64,000 nt of DNA from Sphingomonas adhaesiva. GTDB lineage: Bacteria; Pseudomonadota; Alphaproteobacteria; Sphingomonadales; Sphingomonadaceae. This document shows positions 17,610 to 26,849 of the stretch, one piece after another. The position numbers and the translations under genes are program-made. The stretch spans positions 217,001 through 281,000 of the forward strand of contig NZ_JAQIJT010000002.1 in assembly GCF_036946125.1 (NCBI RefSeq). The letters run 5' to 3'. How positions within the stretch are numbered: the stretch's first letter is position 1; each line of letters begins with the position of its first letter. The notes below the pieces were generated by a model, which saw only the letters and a list, made by a program, of their open reading frames with translations, did not search any database and had not been told where the DNA came from.

Positions 17610-18775
17610 GCACGATCGTACGGATCGCCGGACGCGGCGACGGCGTGACCCGGGACGGCCGCCACGTCGCGCTCGCCGCGCCCGGCGACACCATCGCCGA
17701 CGACGGAAGCGTGGTGCCCGGCCCGCATCATGCCACCCCGCCGTGCCGCCACTTTCCGGCGTGCGGCGGGTGCCAGCTGCAGCATCTCGACGACGACAGC
17801 TGGTCCGCCTTCATCACCGACCGCATCGCCTCCGCGCTGGCGGCGCAGGGCGTGACCGCGCCGATCCGCGCGCCGTCGCTGTCGCCGCCGCGTACGCGGC
17901 GTCGCGCGACGCTGCACTTCGACCCTGCCGGCAAGCTGGGCTTCGCGGCGGAGAAGAGCCACCAGCTGATCGACCTGCAGGAATGTCACGTGCTCGCGCC
18001 CGAGCTGTTCGCGCTGGTCCGGCCGCTCAAGCGGCTGCTGACCGGGTTCAGGGCGCGGCGGCGGCTCGACGTGCATCTCGCGCTCGCGGATCAGGGCGCG
18101 GACGTGCTCATCATCGGCATCGCGCCCGATGGCCTCGCCGCGCACGAGGCGATCACCGCCTTCGCGCAAGAGCATCGGGTCGCGCGCATCGCCTTCGACG
18201 ACGGTGCCTCGCCGGAGACGCGGTGGGAGCCCGATGCCGCGACCATCACGCTCGGCGGCGTGCCGGTGCCCTTGCCGCACGGCGCCTTCCTGCAAGCCAC
18301 GCGCGAGGGGGAGGCGGCGCTGGTCGCGGCGGTGCGCGAGGCGGTCGCCGGCGCGGGCGTCGTCGCCGATCTGTTCGCGGGGCTCGGCACCTTCGCGCTC
18401 GCGCTTCCCGGCCGCGTCTATGCCGCGGAGGGCGCGCGCGACGCGATCATGGCGCTGAAGGCCGCCGCGGCGCGCGCGCAGCGCCCCGTCTTCACCGAGC
18501 ATCGCGACCTGTTCCGCCGTCCGCTCACCACCGCCGAGCTCGACCGCTTCGGCGCGATCGTCCTCGATCCGCCCCGCGCGGGTGCGCGCGAGCAGGCGGT
18601 GCAGCTGGCCGCGTCGACGTCGCCGGTGATCGCCTATGTCTCGTGCAATCCCAGCAGCTTCGCGCGCGATGCGAAGATGCTGGTGGAGGGCGGCTACCGC
18701 CTCGACTGGATCCAGCCGGTCGGCCAGTTCCGCTGGTCGACGCATGTCGAGCTGGCGTCGCGCTTCAGTAGGTAG
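17606..18775 (+). CDS. Class I SAM-dependent RNA (uracil-5) methyltransferase, TrmA/RumA family
   Basis: A 389-residue protein. A 4Fe-4S ligand cluster is visible at CRHFPACGGCQLQH with a fourth Cys in LQECHVL. The methyltransferase domain has VADLFAGLGTFAL and the catalytic VSCNPSSFARD. The family methylates uracil in 23S rRNA or tRNA; the exact target cannot be told from sequence. It is shorter than E. coli RlmD, with a reduced N-terminal TRAM part, as is usual in alphaproteobacteria. The ATG at 17606 overlaps nnr. The 3' end overlaps convergent truA by 11 bases. Confidence 0.9.
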   Translation: MSTIVRIAGRGDGVTRDGRHVALAAPGDTIADDGSVVPGPHHATPPCRHFPACGGCQLQHLDDDSWSAFITDRIASALAAQGVTAPIRAPSLSPPRTRRRATLHFDPAGKLGFAAEKSHQLIDLQECHVLAPELFALVRPLKRLLTGFRARRRLDVHLALADQGADVLIIGIAPDGLAAHEAITAFAQEHRVARIAFDDGASPETRWEPDAATITLGGVPVPLPHGAFLQATREGEAALVAAVREAVAGAGVVADLFAGLGTFALALPGRVYAAEGARDAIMALKAAAARAQRPVFTEHRDLFRRPLTTAELDRFGAIVLDPPRAGAREQAVQLAASTSPVIAYVSCNPSSFARDAKMLVEGGYRLDWIQPVGQFRWSTHVELASRFSR

Positions 18776-19502
18776 CGCCGACGAAGAACAGCCCGTCGGG
18801 CGGCGCGTTGAGCCCCAGCCGCGCGCGATCGGCGGCGGCCAGCGCGTCGCCCAGATCGTCCGCCGACCAGCGCCCCATGCCGACCAGCGCGAGGCACCCG
18901 ACCATCGAGCGCACCTGATGATGCAGGAACGAGCGCGCCGCGACGCGCACCGTGACGCGGTCGCCCTCGCGCGTGACCGCCATGCGGTCGATCGATTTCA
19001 ACGGGCTGGCGGACTGGCAATGCGCCGAGCGGAAGGTGGTGAAATCGTGCCGCCCGACCAGCCGCTGCGCCGCCGCGTGCATCGCCGCCGCATCGAGCGG
19101 CTGCGGCACCTGCCACGCCAGCCCCTTCTCGAACGTCAGCGGCGCGCGGCGGTTGGCGATACGATATTCGTAGGCGCGCGCCAGACAGCTGAACCGCGCG
19201 TGCCAGTCGTCGGGCACCTCCTCGCACGCCAGCACGGCGACCGGGGCCGGACGCAATCGTGCATTGAGCGCCTCCATCAGTCGGAAGGCGTCGATCGGCT
19301 TGGCGATCTCGACATGCGCGCGCATCCCCAGCGCATGGACCCCCGCATCGGTGCGTCCCGCGGCGTGGCAGACGACCGCCTCGCCGGTGATCGTCGCCAC
19401 CGCTTCCTCGATCGCCTGCTGGACGCTGGGGCCGTGCGCCTGCCGCTGCCAGCCCATGAACGGGCGGCCGTCATATTCCACCGTCAGCGCGAACCGCGTC
19501 AC
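18765..19502 (-). CDS. truA: tRNA pseudouridine(38-40) synthase TruA
   Basis: A 245-residue enzyme that converts U38-U40 of tRNA anticodon arms. The catalytic aspartate is Asp52 in AAGRTDAGVHALG. Other family blocks are FSCLARAYEYRI, GRHDFTTFRSAHCQ and FLHHQVRSMVGCL. It starts with GTG overlapping the fmt stop (GTGA), so the two are translationally coupled. The frame is open further upstream, but only through fmt sequence. Confidence 0.96.
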   Translation of the reverse strand: MTRFALTVEYDGRPFMGWQRQAHGPSVQQAIEEAVATITGEAVVCHAAGRTDAGVHALGMRAHVEIAKPIDAFRLMEALNARLRPAPVAVLACEEVPDDWHARFSCLARAYEYRIANRRAPLTFEKGLAWQVPQPLDAAAMHAAAQRLVGRHDFTTFRSAHCQSASPLKSIDRMAVTREGDRVTVRVAARSFLHHQVRSMVGCLALVGMGRWSADDLGDALAAADRARLGLNAPPDGLFFVGATY

Positions 19503-20407
19503 AGGATCGTGCCGGGCGCGACCGGAAAGCCGCGCAGCAGCTCGGCGGCGGTCATCACGCCGCGCCCGGCACGCTGGATCGACGTCGGGCGCAGCGCGCC
19601 GCCCCCCGCGCACGCGATCGTCAGCCGGTCGTCCAGCACCTCGCCCGCCGAACCGCTGCCCGCCACGACCTCCGCGGCATGGATGCGGAAGCGCTCGCCC
19701 GCGATCTCGACATGGGCGCCGGGTGCGGGGTTGAACGCGCGCACCGCGCGCTCCGCCTCGTCGGCCGTGCCGTCGAAGCGCAGCCGCGCCTCGGCCTTGT
19801 CGATCTTGGCGGCATAGGTGACGCCTTCGTCGGGCTGCGCTTGCGGTGGGTAACGATCCACATCGGTGAGCACTTCCGCCAACAACCGTGCCCCCATATC
19901 GGCGAGTTCCACGGTCAGCTCGCCCGCGGTCTTGCGCCCGATCGGGGTGCGGTCTTCCAGCCTTACCGGCCCCGTATCCAGCCCGCGCTCCATCTGCATG
20001 ATGCCGACGCCCGTCTCCGCGTCCCCCGCCAGGATCGCGCGCTGGATCGGCGCCGCGCCCCGCCACCGCGGCAGCAGCGAGCCATGGACGTTGATGCATC
20101 CCAGCCGCGGCGCCTCCAGCACCGGCTGCGGCAGGATCAGGCCATAGGCGGCAACAATGGCAACATCCGCGTCCAGCGCGGCGAACGCCTCCATCGCGCC
20201 GTCCTCGCGGAACGACACCGGCGATCGCACGGGAATCCCGTGGCTTTCCGCGCGCCGTTGCACCGGCGAGGCTACCGGCTCGCGCCCGCGTCGCCCGCCG
20301 GGGCGTGGTGGCTGGGTATAGGCCGCGACGACCTCGTGCCCCGCCGCCACCAGCGCCTCCAGCGTCGGCACCGCGAACTCGGGCGTTCCCATGAAGATGA
20401 TCCGCAT
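19499..20407 (-). CDS. fmt: Methionyl-tRNA formyltransferase
   Basis: A 302-residue enzyme that formylates initiator Met-tRNA. The N-terminal Rossmann formyltransferase domain begins MRIIFMGTPEFAVPTLEAL. The catalytic block is INVHGSLLPRWRGAAPIQRAI. The C-terminal tRNA-binding domain starts near residue 205. It diverges from recR-def over 53 bases, so here def and fmt, usually neighbours on one strand, are in separate divergent units. Confidence 0.97.
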   Translation of the reverse strand: MRIIFMGTPEFAVPTLEALVAAGHEVVAAYTQPPRPGGRRGREPVASPVQRRAESHGIPVRSPVSFREDGAMEAFAALDADVAIVAAYGLILPQPVLEAPRLGCINVHGSLLPRWRGAAPIQRAILAGDAETGVGIMQMERGLDTGPVRLEDRTPIGRKTAGELTVELADMGARLLAEVLTDVDRYPPQAQPDEGVTYAAKIDKAEARLRFDGTADEAERAVRAFNPAPGAHVEIAGERFRIHAAEVVAGSGSAGEVLDDRLTIACAGGGALRPTSIQRAGRGVMTAAELLRGFPVAPGTIL

Positions 20408-20460
20408 CGCGTCCGCTTCGACGCTGGCGGGGCGCGGCGCAACCCCCTATCTGTTCTGCC

Positions 20461-21057
20461 ATGGCTTCCCCCGAGATCGAGGCGCTGACCAGCGCGCTGG
20501 CGCGGCTTCCCGGCTTCGGCCCGCGGTCGGCCCGGCGCGCGGTGCTGCATCTGGTCAAGAAGCGCGAGGCGGCGCTGGCCCCCTTGCGCGCCGCGCTGAC
20601 CGCGGTGGAGGAGCGGCTCTCCACCTGTTCGACCTGCGGAAACGTCGATACCACCGATCCTTGCGCGATCTGTGCCGACCCGCGCCGCGACCCGCGCAGC
20701 CTGTGCGTGGTGGAGGATGTCAGCGACCTGTGGGCGCTGGAGCGCGGGCGGCTGTTTCCGGGGCGGTTCCACGTGCTGGGCGGGCGGCTGTCCGCGCTGG
20801 AGGGCGTGCGCCCGGAGGATCTGGCGATCGACTCGCTGCTGACGCGCGTCGCGGACGGTGCGGTGGACGAGGTGGTGCTGGCGATGAACGCCACGCTGGA
20901 GGGGCAGACCACCGCCCATTATCTCGCCGAGCGGCTGGAGAAGCATCCGGTGCGCCTCACCCAGCTGGCGCACGGCCTGCCGGTGGGGGGCGAGCTCGAC
21001 TATCTGGACGAGGGGACGCTGGCGCAGGCCTTGCGGGCGCGGCGTCCGGTCGTTTAG
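20461..21057 (+). CDS. recR: Recombination protein RecR
   Basis: A 198-residue DNA-binding protein of the RecFOR pathway for gap repair. An N-terminal helix-hairpin-helix (LARLPGFGPRSARRAVLHL) is followed by a four-cysteine zinc finger (CSTCGNVDTTDPCAIC) and a Toprim domain (SLCVVEDVSDLWALE). Length and order are standard. It is followed 10 bases later by def. Confidence 0.97.
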   Translation: MASPEIEALTSALARLPGFGPRSARRAVLHLVKKREAALAPLRAALTAVEERLSTCSTCGNVDTTDPCAICADPRRDPRSLCVVEDVSDLWALERGRLFPGRFHVLGGRLSALEGVRPEDLAIDSLLTRVADGAVDEVVLAMNATLEGQTTAHYLAERLEKHPVRLTQLAHGLPVGGELDYLDEGTLAQALRARRPVV

Positions 21058-21067
21058 GGGCGCGGGC

Positions 21068-21601
21068 ATGGCCATCCTCCCGATCGTAGAAGTCCCCGAC
21101 GCGCGCCTGCGCGAAACCGCCGCCCCGGTCGCGGAGGTGGACGACGAGGTGCGCGGCATCGTCGCCGACATGTTCGACACGATGTACGACGCGCACGGCA
21201 TCGGCCTCGCCGCGGTGCAGGTGGGGATCATGCGCCGCATCGTCGTCATCGACCTGCAGGACCGCGAGGTCGAGGAGGGTGCCCCCAGGGAAGCCGCGCG
21301 CGATCCGCGCTCGTACATCAACCCCGAGATCGTGTCGGTTAGCGACGAGCTGTCGACCTATAACGAGGGCTGCCTGTCGATCCCCGAGCAATATGCCGAG
21401 GTGACGCGCCCGGCGCGGTGCCGCGTGACGTGGCTGGACACGCAGGGGCAGCGGCACGAGGAGGAGTTCGACGGGCTGCTGTCGACCTGCATGCAGCATG
21501 AGATCGACCATCTGAACGGCGTGCTGTTCATCGACCACATCTCGCGGTTGAAGCGCGGCATGTTGATGAAGAAGCTGGACAAGTTGCGCAAGCTGGGGTG
21601 A
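21068..21601 (+). CDS. def: Peptide deformylase
   Basis: A 177-residue metalloenzyme that removes the formyl group from nascent proteins. All three motifs are intact: GIGLAAVQVG, EGCLSIPEQ and QHEIDHLNGVLF. The length fits a type I deformylase. It is in an operon with recR and probably rmuC. Confidence 0.97.
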   Translation: MAILPIVEVPDARLRETAAPVAEVDDEVRGIVADMFDTMYDAHGIGLAAVQVGIMRRIVVIDLQDREVEEGAPREAARDPRSYINPEIVSVSDELSTYNEGCLSIPEQYAEVTRPARCRVTWLDTQGQRHEEEFDGLLSTCMQHEIDHLNGVLFIDHISRLKRGMLMKKLDKLRKLG

Positions 21602-21650
21602 CGCGACGTCGGGGTTGCGCGGCGATCCGCGTTCGTTGTATGTTCCGGGA

Positions 21651-23030
21651 ATGATCGACTATCTCCTCGTCGCCCTGGTCGCGGTGGCGCTCGGCGCGTT
21701 GCTGGGCTGGCTGGCCGGGCGGCGCGAGGCGCAGGCGCTGCGCGGCGAGCGCGATGCGCAGGCCGAGCATTTCAAGCGCGCGATCGTCGACCTGGCGGGC
21801 GCGGAGGAGCGCGCGCGGGCGACGGAGGCGCTGCGGACCGAGCTGGGGCAGGTGCGCGACGAGCGCGAGGCGGCGCGGCTGGAGGTGTCGCGGCTGACCG
21901 CCGAGGGGCGCGCGGCGGAGCAGCGCATCGCCGACCTGAAGGTCGCGGCCGACGATATGACGCTGCGCTTCCGCGAGGTGGCGCAGACCGCGCTGACCGA
22001 CGCGCAGAAGACGTTCCTGGAGCGCGCGGAGGCGCGGCTGAAACAGTCCGAGGAGCAGGCGGGGCAGGGGATCCGCGCGCTGTTGCAGCCGGTGAACGAC
22101 CGACTGACGCGCTATGAGGAGGGTGTGGCGAAGATCGAGGCGGAGCGGCGCGACGCCTTCGGGCAGCTCCACGGCCAGATCGCGGCGATGCGCGAGGGGC
22201 AGGAGCGCGTCTCGGGCGAGGCGGCGAAGCTGGTCAACGCGCTCCGCAACGCGCCCAAGGCGCGGGGACGCTGGGGCGAGCAGCAGTTGCGCAACGTGCT
22301 GGAGGCGTGCGGGCTTGCCGAACACACCGATTTCGCGATGGAGGTGTCGGTCGCGGGCGATGACGGCGGGCGTCTCCGCCCCGACGCAATCGTGCGCGTG
22401 CCGGGCGGCAAGTCGCTCATCATCGATGCGAAGGTGTCGCTCAACGCCTATCAGGATGCGTTCGGCGCGGTGGACGATGCCGAGCGCCGGATCGGGCTGG
22501 CGGCGCATGCGCAATCGATGCGGACCCACGTCAACGCGCTGGGGGCCAAGGCCTATTGGACGCAGTTCGACGATGCGCCGGAATATGTCGTGATGTTCGT
22601 GCCGGGCGAGCATTTCCTGTCCGCCGCGCTGGAGCATGACGCGACCCTGTGGGACTTCGCGTTCGAGCGCCGCGTGTTGCTGGCGACGCCGACGAACCTG
22701 ATCGCGATCGCACGGACGGTGGCGGCGGTATGGCGGCAGGAGAAGCTCGCGTTGCAGGCGCAGGAGATCGGCGCGCTGGGCAAGGAATTGTACGCGCGGC
22801 TCGCGGTGATGGGCGGGCATGTCGCGAAACTGGGCAAGAACCTGGACACCGCGATGGGCGCGTACAACGCCTTCGTCGGCAGCCTGGAGAGCCAGGTACT
22901 GACCAGCGCGCGCCGGTTCGAGGCGCTGAACGTCGATACCGGCACGAAGTCGATCGAGGCGCTGCCGGTGGGCGAGCAGGCGGCGCGTCCGCTGACCAAG
23001 CTGACGGTCGTGGAGGATGCAGCGGAATAA
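21651..23030 (+). CDS. rmuC: DNA recombination protein RmuC
   Basis: A 459-residue protein. An N-terminal membrane anchor (YLLVALVAVALGALLGWLAG) is followed by a long coiled coil (residues 25-190). The RmuC nuclease-like domain contains RGRWGEQQLRNVLEACGL, PDAIVRVPGG, IIDAKVSLNAY and YVVMFVPGEHFL. RmuC limits inversions at repeats; its enzyme activity is predicted. The ATG at 21651 precedes the membrane helix; an upstream in-frame start at 21615 lacks support. Confidence 0.94.
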   Translation: MIDYLLVALVAVALGALLGWLAGRREAQALRGERDAQAEHFKRAIVDLAGAEERARATEALRTELGQVRDEREAARLEVSRLTAEGRAAEQRIADLKVAADDMTLRFREVAQTALTDAQKTFLERAEARLKQSEEQAGQGIRALLQPVNDRLTRYEEGVAKIEAERRDAFGQLHGQIAAMREGQERVSGEAAKLVNALRNAPKARGRWGEQQLRNVLEACGLAEHTDFAMEVSVAGDDGGRLRPDAIVRVPGGKSLIIDAKVSLNAYQDAFGAVDDAERRIGLAAHAQSMRTHVNALGAKAYWTQFDDAPEYVVMFVPGEHFLSAALEHDATLWDFAFERRVLLATPTNLIAIARTVAAVWRQEKLALQAQEIGALGKELYARLAVMGGHVAKLGKNLDTAMGAYNAFVGSLESQVLTSARRFEALNVDTGTKSIEALPVGEQAARPLTKLTVVEDAAE

Positions 23031-23169
23031 GGGCGGGCGCCCCGGTAAGGCGGTGCCGCACCTTGGGGGCGGTGCTCCCCGGCGCAGGCGCGGGATCGGA
23101 CGCGAGGCGCGCTGCCCTTCCACGAAACCCGACCGGGCTCCGGCCTGCGCGAGATTTTGACGAAAGCTA
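23031..23169. other. Intergenic stretch without recognised gene
   Basis: This is very GC-rich sequence between rmuC and the family A repeat. It contains short imperfect repeats (e.g. GGGCTCCGGCCTGCGC, resembling a decayed family A right arm). I see no credible coding region or terminator. Confidence 0.4.
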
Positions 23170-23315
23170 CACCGTGCTCCCGCGCAGGCAGGAGCCCAGG
23201 GTTGCGGGTCCCATAAGGCGTTGATCTGCTCGGCCCTGGGCTCCGGCCTGCGCAGGAGCACGGCATGGGCTGGATGCTGTTGACCCGTTTTGCAAAGGTC
23301 CCGCCTTGGCCAGAC
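23170..23315. repeat. Family A repeat, long form
   Basis: The left arm is ACCGTGCTCCCGCGCAGGCA followed by GGAGCCCAGGG. The middle contains GGGTCCCATAAGGCGTTG, shared with the copy at 49.2 kb. The right arm is CCTGGGCTCCGGCCTGCGCA followed by GGAGCACGG, and the inverted leader TTTTGCAAAGGTCCCGCCTT ends at 23308. The gap 23316-23402 to the tetR stop shows nothing else. Confidence 0.8.
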
Positions 23316-23402
23316 GTATGCAAAACGTCATGTCGGCGAGCGGGTATGGCGAGGGATGCGGTTCTGCCTGCCCCCGGCACCATGATCGGGATGCCCCTCT
23401 TT

Positions 23403-23990
23403 TCAACCCGTCAGCATCGCAAGATAGTCCGCGGTCAACGCCCGCGCCTCGGCCTCGTCGAAGGTGCCGGACGACAGGCATAGCTCCAGCCACAGGCCGT
23501 CGACCAGCGCGGCGACGCCCACCGCGGCTAGGCGGCGGCGCGGTTCGGCGACGCCGCACGCCGCCAGCAGCGCCTCCAGCGTCGCACGGTAGCCCGCATA
23601 GTGGCGCGCATGGCTCGCCGCCATCGCCGGATCGGCACGCGCCATGCTCCAGAAGGCGATCCACGTCGCCAGCAGGGCGGGGTCCGCGATCGGCGGCGCG
23701 AAGCTGGCCTCGACATACGCCGTCAGGCGCGCATGGGGCGCGTCGCCGGCGCGGGCCATCGCCTCGTCCAGCGCCCGTTCGACCTGCCCCGCGACATGGT
23801 CGTAGGTCGCCTCCACCAGACGCGCGACGCCGCCGAAATGATGGGTGACGAGGCCCGGCGACACGCCGGCCTCCGCGGCGATCGTGCGCACCGACGCGCC
23901 CGCGGCACCCTGCGCGGCAAGGACCCGCGCGGTCGCCGCGATCAGGTCGAGGCGGCGGACCTCCGGCGTGGCACGCGACGGCTTGCTCAT
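23403..23990 (-). CDS. TetR family regulator, BetI-like
   Basis: A 195-residue repressor-type protein. The N-terminal TetR helix-turn-helix is VRTIAAEAGVSPGLVTHHFGG (residues 38-58). The C-terminal ligand domain (ALLATWIAFWSMARADPAMAASHARHYAGYR) resembles that of the choline-responsive repressor BetI. It diverges from the Rieske oxygenase over 47 bases that hold a palindrome, so it very likely controls that gene and itself. The BetI likeness suggests a quaternary amine or related ligand, which is only inference. Confidence 0.9.
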   Translation of the reverse strand: MSKPSRATPEVRRLDLIAATARVLAAQGAAGASVRTIAAEAGVSPGLVTHHFGGVARLVEATYDHVAGQVERALDEAMARAGDAPHARLTAYVEASFAPPIADPALLATWIAFWSMARADPAMAASHARHYAGYRATLEALLAACGVAEPRRRLAAVGVAALVDGLWLELCLSSGTFDEAEARALTADYLAMLTG

Positions 23991-24002
23991 GTGCGAACCT
24001 TA

Positions 24003-24018
24003 TTATACGATCGTGCAA
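24003..24018. promoter_or_regulatory. Candidate TetR operator
   Basis: A 16-base palindrome TTATACGATCGTGCAA, with perfect core ACGATCGT and matching outer TT/AA, lies midway between the divergent starts of the TetR regulator (23990) and the oxygenase (24038). Size and position are as expected for a TetR-family operator; binding is inferred. Confidence 0.55.
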
Positions 24019-24037
24019 CACGCAATCGGAGCCCGTG

Positions 24038-25216
24038 ATGGCGCATCGACATGACGATCTGGCCGGGCACGACCCGGACGCCGACTGGAGCCTGCCGGGG
24101 TGGCTCTACACCGACCCGGAATTCTTCGAGGTCGAATGCGCGCGGATCATCCGTCCGTCATGGCAGATCGTGTGTCACGAGAGCGACGTCGCCGCGTCCG
24201 GCGCGTGGCGGACGCTCGCGTATCTGGGCGAGAATATCGTCGTCCTGCGCGGCGAGGACGGGGTCGTCCGCGCGTTCCACAACGTGTGTCGTCACCGCGC
24301 GATGCGGCTGGTCGATGGCGACAGCGGGTGCGCGAGGAAGCTGGTCTGCCCTTACCACGCCTGGGCGTACGAGCTCGACGGGCGGCTGACGGGCGTGCCG
24401 ATGCGGCGCGACTATCCCGCGCTGGCACTGGAGGACAACGGGCTGGTCCCGGTCGAGGTGGAGATCTGGCGCGGGTTCGTCTTCGTCCGGCTGGAGGACG
24501 ACGGCGGCCCGTCGGTGGCGCGGATGATGGCGCCCTACGATCACGAGATCGCGCCCTACCGATTCGAGGACATGCGGCGGCTAAGCGACGTGAGATGTCG
24601 CGAGCGGCAGGTGAACTGGAAGAACGTCGGCGACAATTATTCCGACAATCTCCACATCCCCGTCGCGCACGACGGGCTGACGCGGCTGTTCGGCAAGAGC
24701 TACGCGATCGAGGCGGCGGGCTGGGTCGACAGGATGTCGGGACAGCTGGTCGACCGCGCGTCGGACGACCCGTGGGAGCGCTTCTATCAGAGGCACCTGC
24801 CGCATGTTCCGCACCTGCCGGCAGAAAGCCAGCGGCTGTGGCTGTATTACAAGCTGTGGCCGAACATGGCGTTCGACATCTACGCCGATCAGATCGACTT
24901 CATGCAATGGCTGCCGCTGTCGCCGACGACGTGCCTGCTGCGCGAGATGACCTTCGCGCTGCCGGACGAGCGCCGCGAGATGAAGCTGGTGCGCTACGCC
25001 AACTGGCGGATCAACCGCACGGTCAATGCGGAAGATACGTGGCTGATCGAGCGGGTGCAGCAGGGGATGGCCTCGTCGAGCTATACCCCCGGTCCGATCG
25101 GGCGGAGCGAGGTATGCCTGCGCAGCTTCGCGGCCAAGGTGCGCGACCGTATCCCCGAGGCACGGCTGCACCGCGCGCCGCCGCCCGGCTGGTCGCGGCG
25201 GGTGCGGGCGATCTGA
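24038..25216 (+). CDS. Rieske aromatic ring-hydroxylating-type oxygenase, alpha subunit
   Basis: A 392-residue Rieske non-heme iron oxygenase. The Rieske [2Fe-2S] ligands are Cys84-x-His86 (NVCRHRAM) and Cys104-x2-His107 (VCPYHAWAYELDG). The mononuclear iron ligands are probably His206 and His211 (DNLHIPVAHDGL), with Asp203 as the likely bridging residue. The sequence resembles the choline monooxygenase/GbcA/carnitine oxygenase group at least as much as true aromatic dioxygenases. No ferredoxin, reductase or beta subunit is adjacent, so electrons must come from elsewhere. The ATG at 24038 is preferred to the GTG 3 bases upstream. The substrate is unknown. Confidence 0.88.
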   Translation: MAHRHDDLAGHDPDADWSLPGWLYTDPEFFEVECARIIRPSWQIVCHESDVAASGAWRTLAYLGENIVVLRGEDGVVRAFHNVCRHRAMRLVDGDSGCARKLVCPYHAWAYELDGRLTGVPMRRDYPALALEDNGLVPVEVEIWRGFVFVRLEDDGGPSVARMMAPYDHEIAPYRFEDMRRLSDVRCRERQVNWKNVGDNYSDNLHIPVAHDGLTRLFGKSYAIEAAGWVDRMSGQLVDRASDDPWERFYQRHLPHVPHLPAESQRLWLYYKLWPNMAFDIYADQIDFMQWLPLSPTTCLLREMTFALPDERREMKLVRYANWRINRTVNAEDTWLIERVQQGMASSSYTPGPIGRSEVCLRSFAAKVRDRIPEARLHRAPPPGWSRRVRAI

Positions 25217-25235
25217 CGAACAAAGGGGGGCAGGA

Positions 25236-26849
25236 ATGACCAAGCGATACGACGCCATCATCATCGGCGGCGGGCACAACGGGCTCGTCTGCGCCTTCTA
25301 TCTCGCGCGCGCCGGGCTGAAGGTCCGCGTGCTGGAGCGGCGCCACGTCGTCGGCGGCGCGGCGGTGACGGAGGAATTCCACCCCGGATTCCGCAACTCC
25401 ACCGCCAGCTACACGGTCAGCCTGCTGCGCCCCAAGGTGATCGCGGACATGAAGCTGCACGATCGCGGCTATCGCATCATCGAGCGGACGATCAGCAACT
25501 TCTTCCCGTTCGAGGACACCTATCTGACGCTGGGCGGCGGCACGCAGCGCACGCAGGAGCAGTTCGCGCGGTTCAGCCGCCACGATGCGGAGGCCTATCC
25601 GCGCTACGATGCCGCGCTGGAGAAGGTGGCGCAGGTGCTGCGCGACCTGGCGTTGCAGATACCGCCCAACGCCGGGGGCGGGCTCATGGAGCTGGTCGCG
25701 GCGGCGCGGCAGGGCTGGCCGCTGGCCAAGCTGGACATCGCGGCGCAGCGCGACCTGCTGGACGTGTTCACGAAGTCGGCACGCGATTTCCTGGACGGCT
25801 GGTTCGAGGACGATCACGTCAAGACCGCGTTCGGCTTCGACGCGGTGGTGGGCAATTTCGCGGGCGTGTCGACGCCGGGGTCGGCCTATGTCCTGCTGCA
25901 TCACGTCTTCGGCGAGGTGAACGGGAAGTTCGGTGCGTGGGGCCATTCGGTCGGCGGGATGGGCGCGATCACGCAGGCGATGGCGGCGGCGTGCGTCGAC
26001 GCGGGCGTCGAGATTTCGCTGGAGGCGCCGGTCGCGAAGGTGCTGGTCGAAGGCGGGCGCGCCGCGGGTGTCCGGCTGGACAGCGGGGAGGAGATCGCCG
26101 CCGGGATCGTCGCGGCGAACGTCGGGCCGGCGATGCTCTATCGCGGCATGGTCGACGGGCACGAACTGCCCGAGGATTTCCGGCGCCGGATGAAGGGATT
26201 CAAGACCGGATCGGGCACGTTCCGCATGAACGTGGCGCTGAGCGAACTGCCCGACTTCACCGTCCTGCCCGGGCGCGAGAAGGCGGAGCATCACACGGCG
26301 GGCATCATCATCGCGCCCGGCATGGACTATATGGACCGCGCGTTCGACGATGCGAAGGTGCATGGCTGGTCGAAGAAGCCGATCATCGAGATGAAGCTGC
26401 CGACGACGGTGGACGATTCGCTGGCACCCCCGGGGATGCACATCGCCAGCCTGTTCTGTCAGCAATTCTCGCCCGAGTTGCCGGATGGCCGGAGCTGGGA
26501 CGAGGTGCGCGACGACGTGGCGGATCACATCATCGATACGGTCGACCGGCATGCGCCCAATTTCAAGGCGAGCGTGATCGCGCGGCAGGTCCACTCGCCG
26601 CTGGATCTGGAGCGCAAGTTCGGGCTGATCGGCGGCGACATCTTCCACGGCCAGATGGGGCTGGACCAATTGTGGGCGGCGCGCCCGGTGCTGGGGCATG
26701 GCGATTACCGCGCGCCGGTGCCGGGGCTCTACATGTGCGGGTCGGGAACGCATCCCGGCGGCGGGGTGACCGGCGCGCCGGGGCACAATGCCGCGCACGC
26801 GATCCTGGCGGACCGCAGCCTCATCGGGCGGCTGCGGCGCCGCGCCTGA
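25236..26849 (+). CDS. FAD-dependent oxidoreductase, phytoene desaturase-like (PYROXD2-type)
   Basis: A 537-residue flavoprotein. The N-terminal dinucleotide-binding motif is IIIGGGHNGLVCAFYLARAGLKV, followed by LERRHVVGGAAVTEE. The C-terminal FAD region is GLYMCGSGTHPGGGVTGAPGHNAAHAI. The CrtI-like superfamily oxidises or isomerises C-C or C-N bonds in many substrates; this branch (PYROXD2-like) has no settled reaction. It starts 20 bases after the oxygenase behind GGGGGG, so it should be in the same operon and act on the same pathway. Its end overlaps the convergent permease by 29 bases. Confidence 0.88.
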   Translation: MTKRYDAIIIGGGHNGLVCAFYLARAGLKVRVLERRHVVGGAAVTEEFHPGFRNSTASYTVSLLRPKVIADMKLHDRGYRIIERTISNFFPFEDTYLTLGGGTQRTQEQFARFSRHDAEAYPRYDAALEKVAQVLRDLALQIPPNAGGGLMELVAAARQGWPLAKLDIAAQRDLLDVFTKSARDFLDGWFEDDHVKTAFGFDAVVGNFAGVSTPGSAYVLLHHVFGEVNGKFGAWGHSVGGMGAITQAMAAACVDAGVEISLEAPVAKVLVEGGRAAGVRLDSGEEIAAGIVAANVGPAMLYRGMVDGHELPEDFRRRMKGFKTGSGTFRMNVALSELPDFTVLPGREKAEHHTAGIIIAPGMDYMDRAFDDAKVHGWSKKPIIEMKLPTTVDDSLAPPGMHIASLFCQQFSPELPDGRSWDEVRDDVADHIIDTVDRHAPNFKASVIARQVHSPLDLERKFGLIGGDIFHGQMGLDQLWAARPVLGHGDYRAPVPGLYMCGSGTHPGGGVTGAPGHNAAHAILADRSLIGRLRRRA

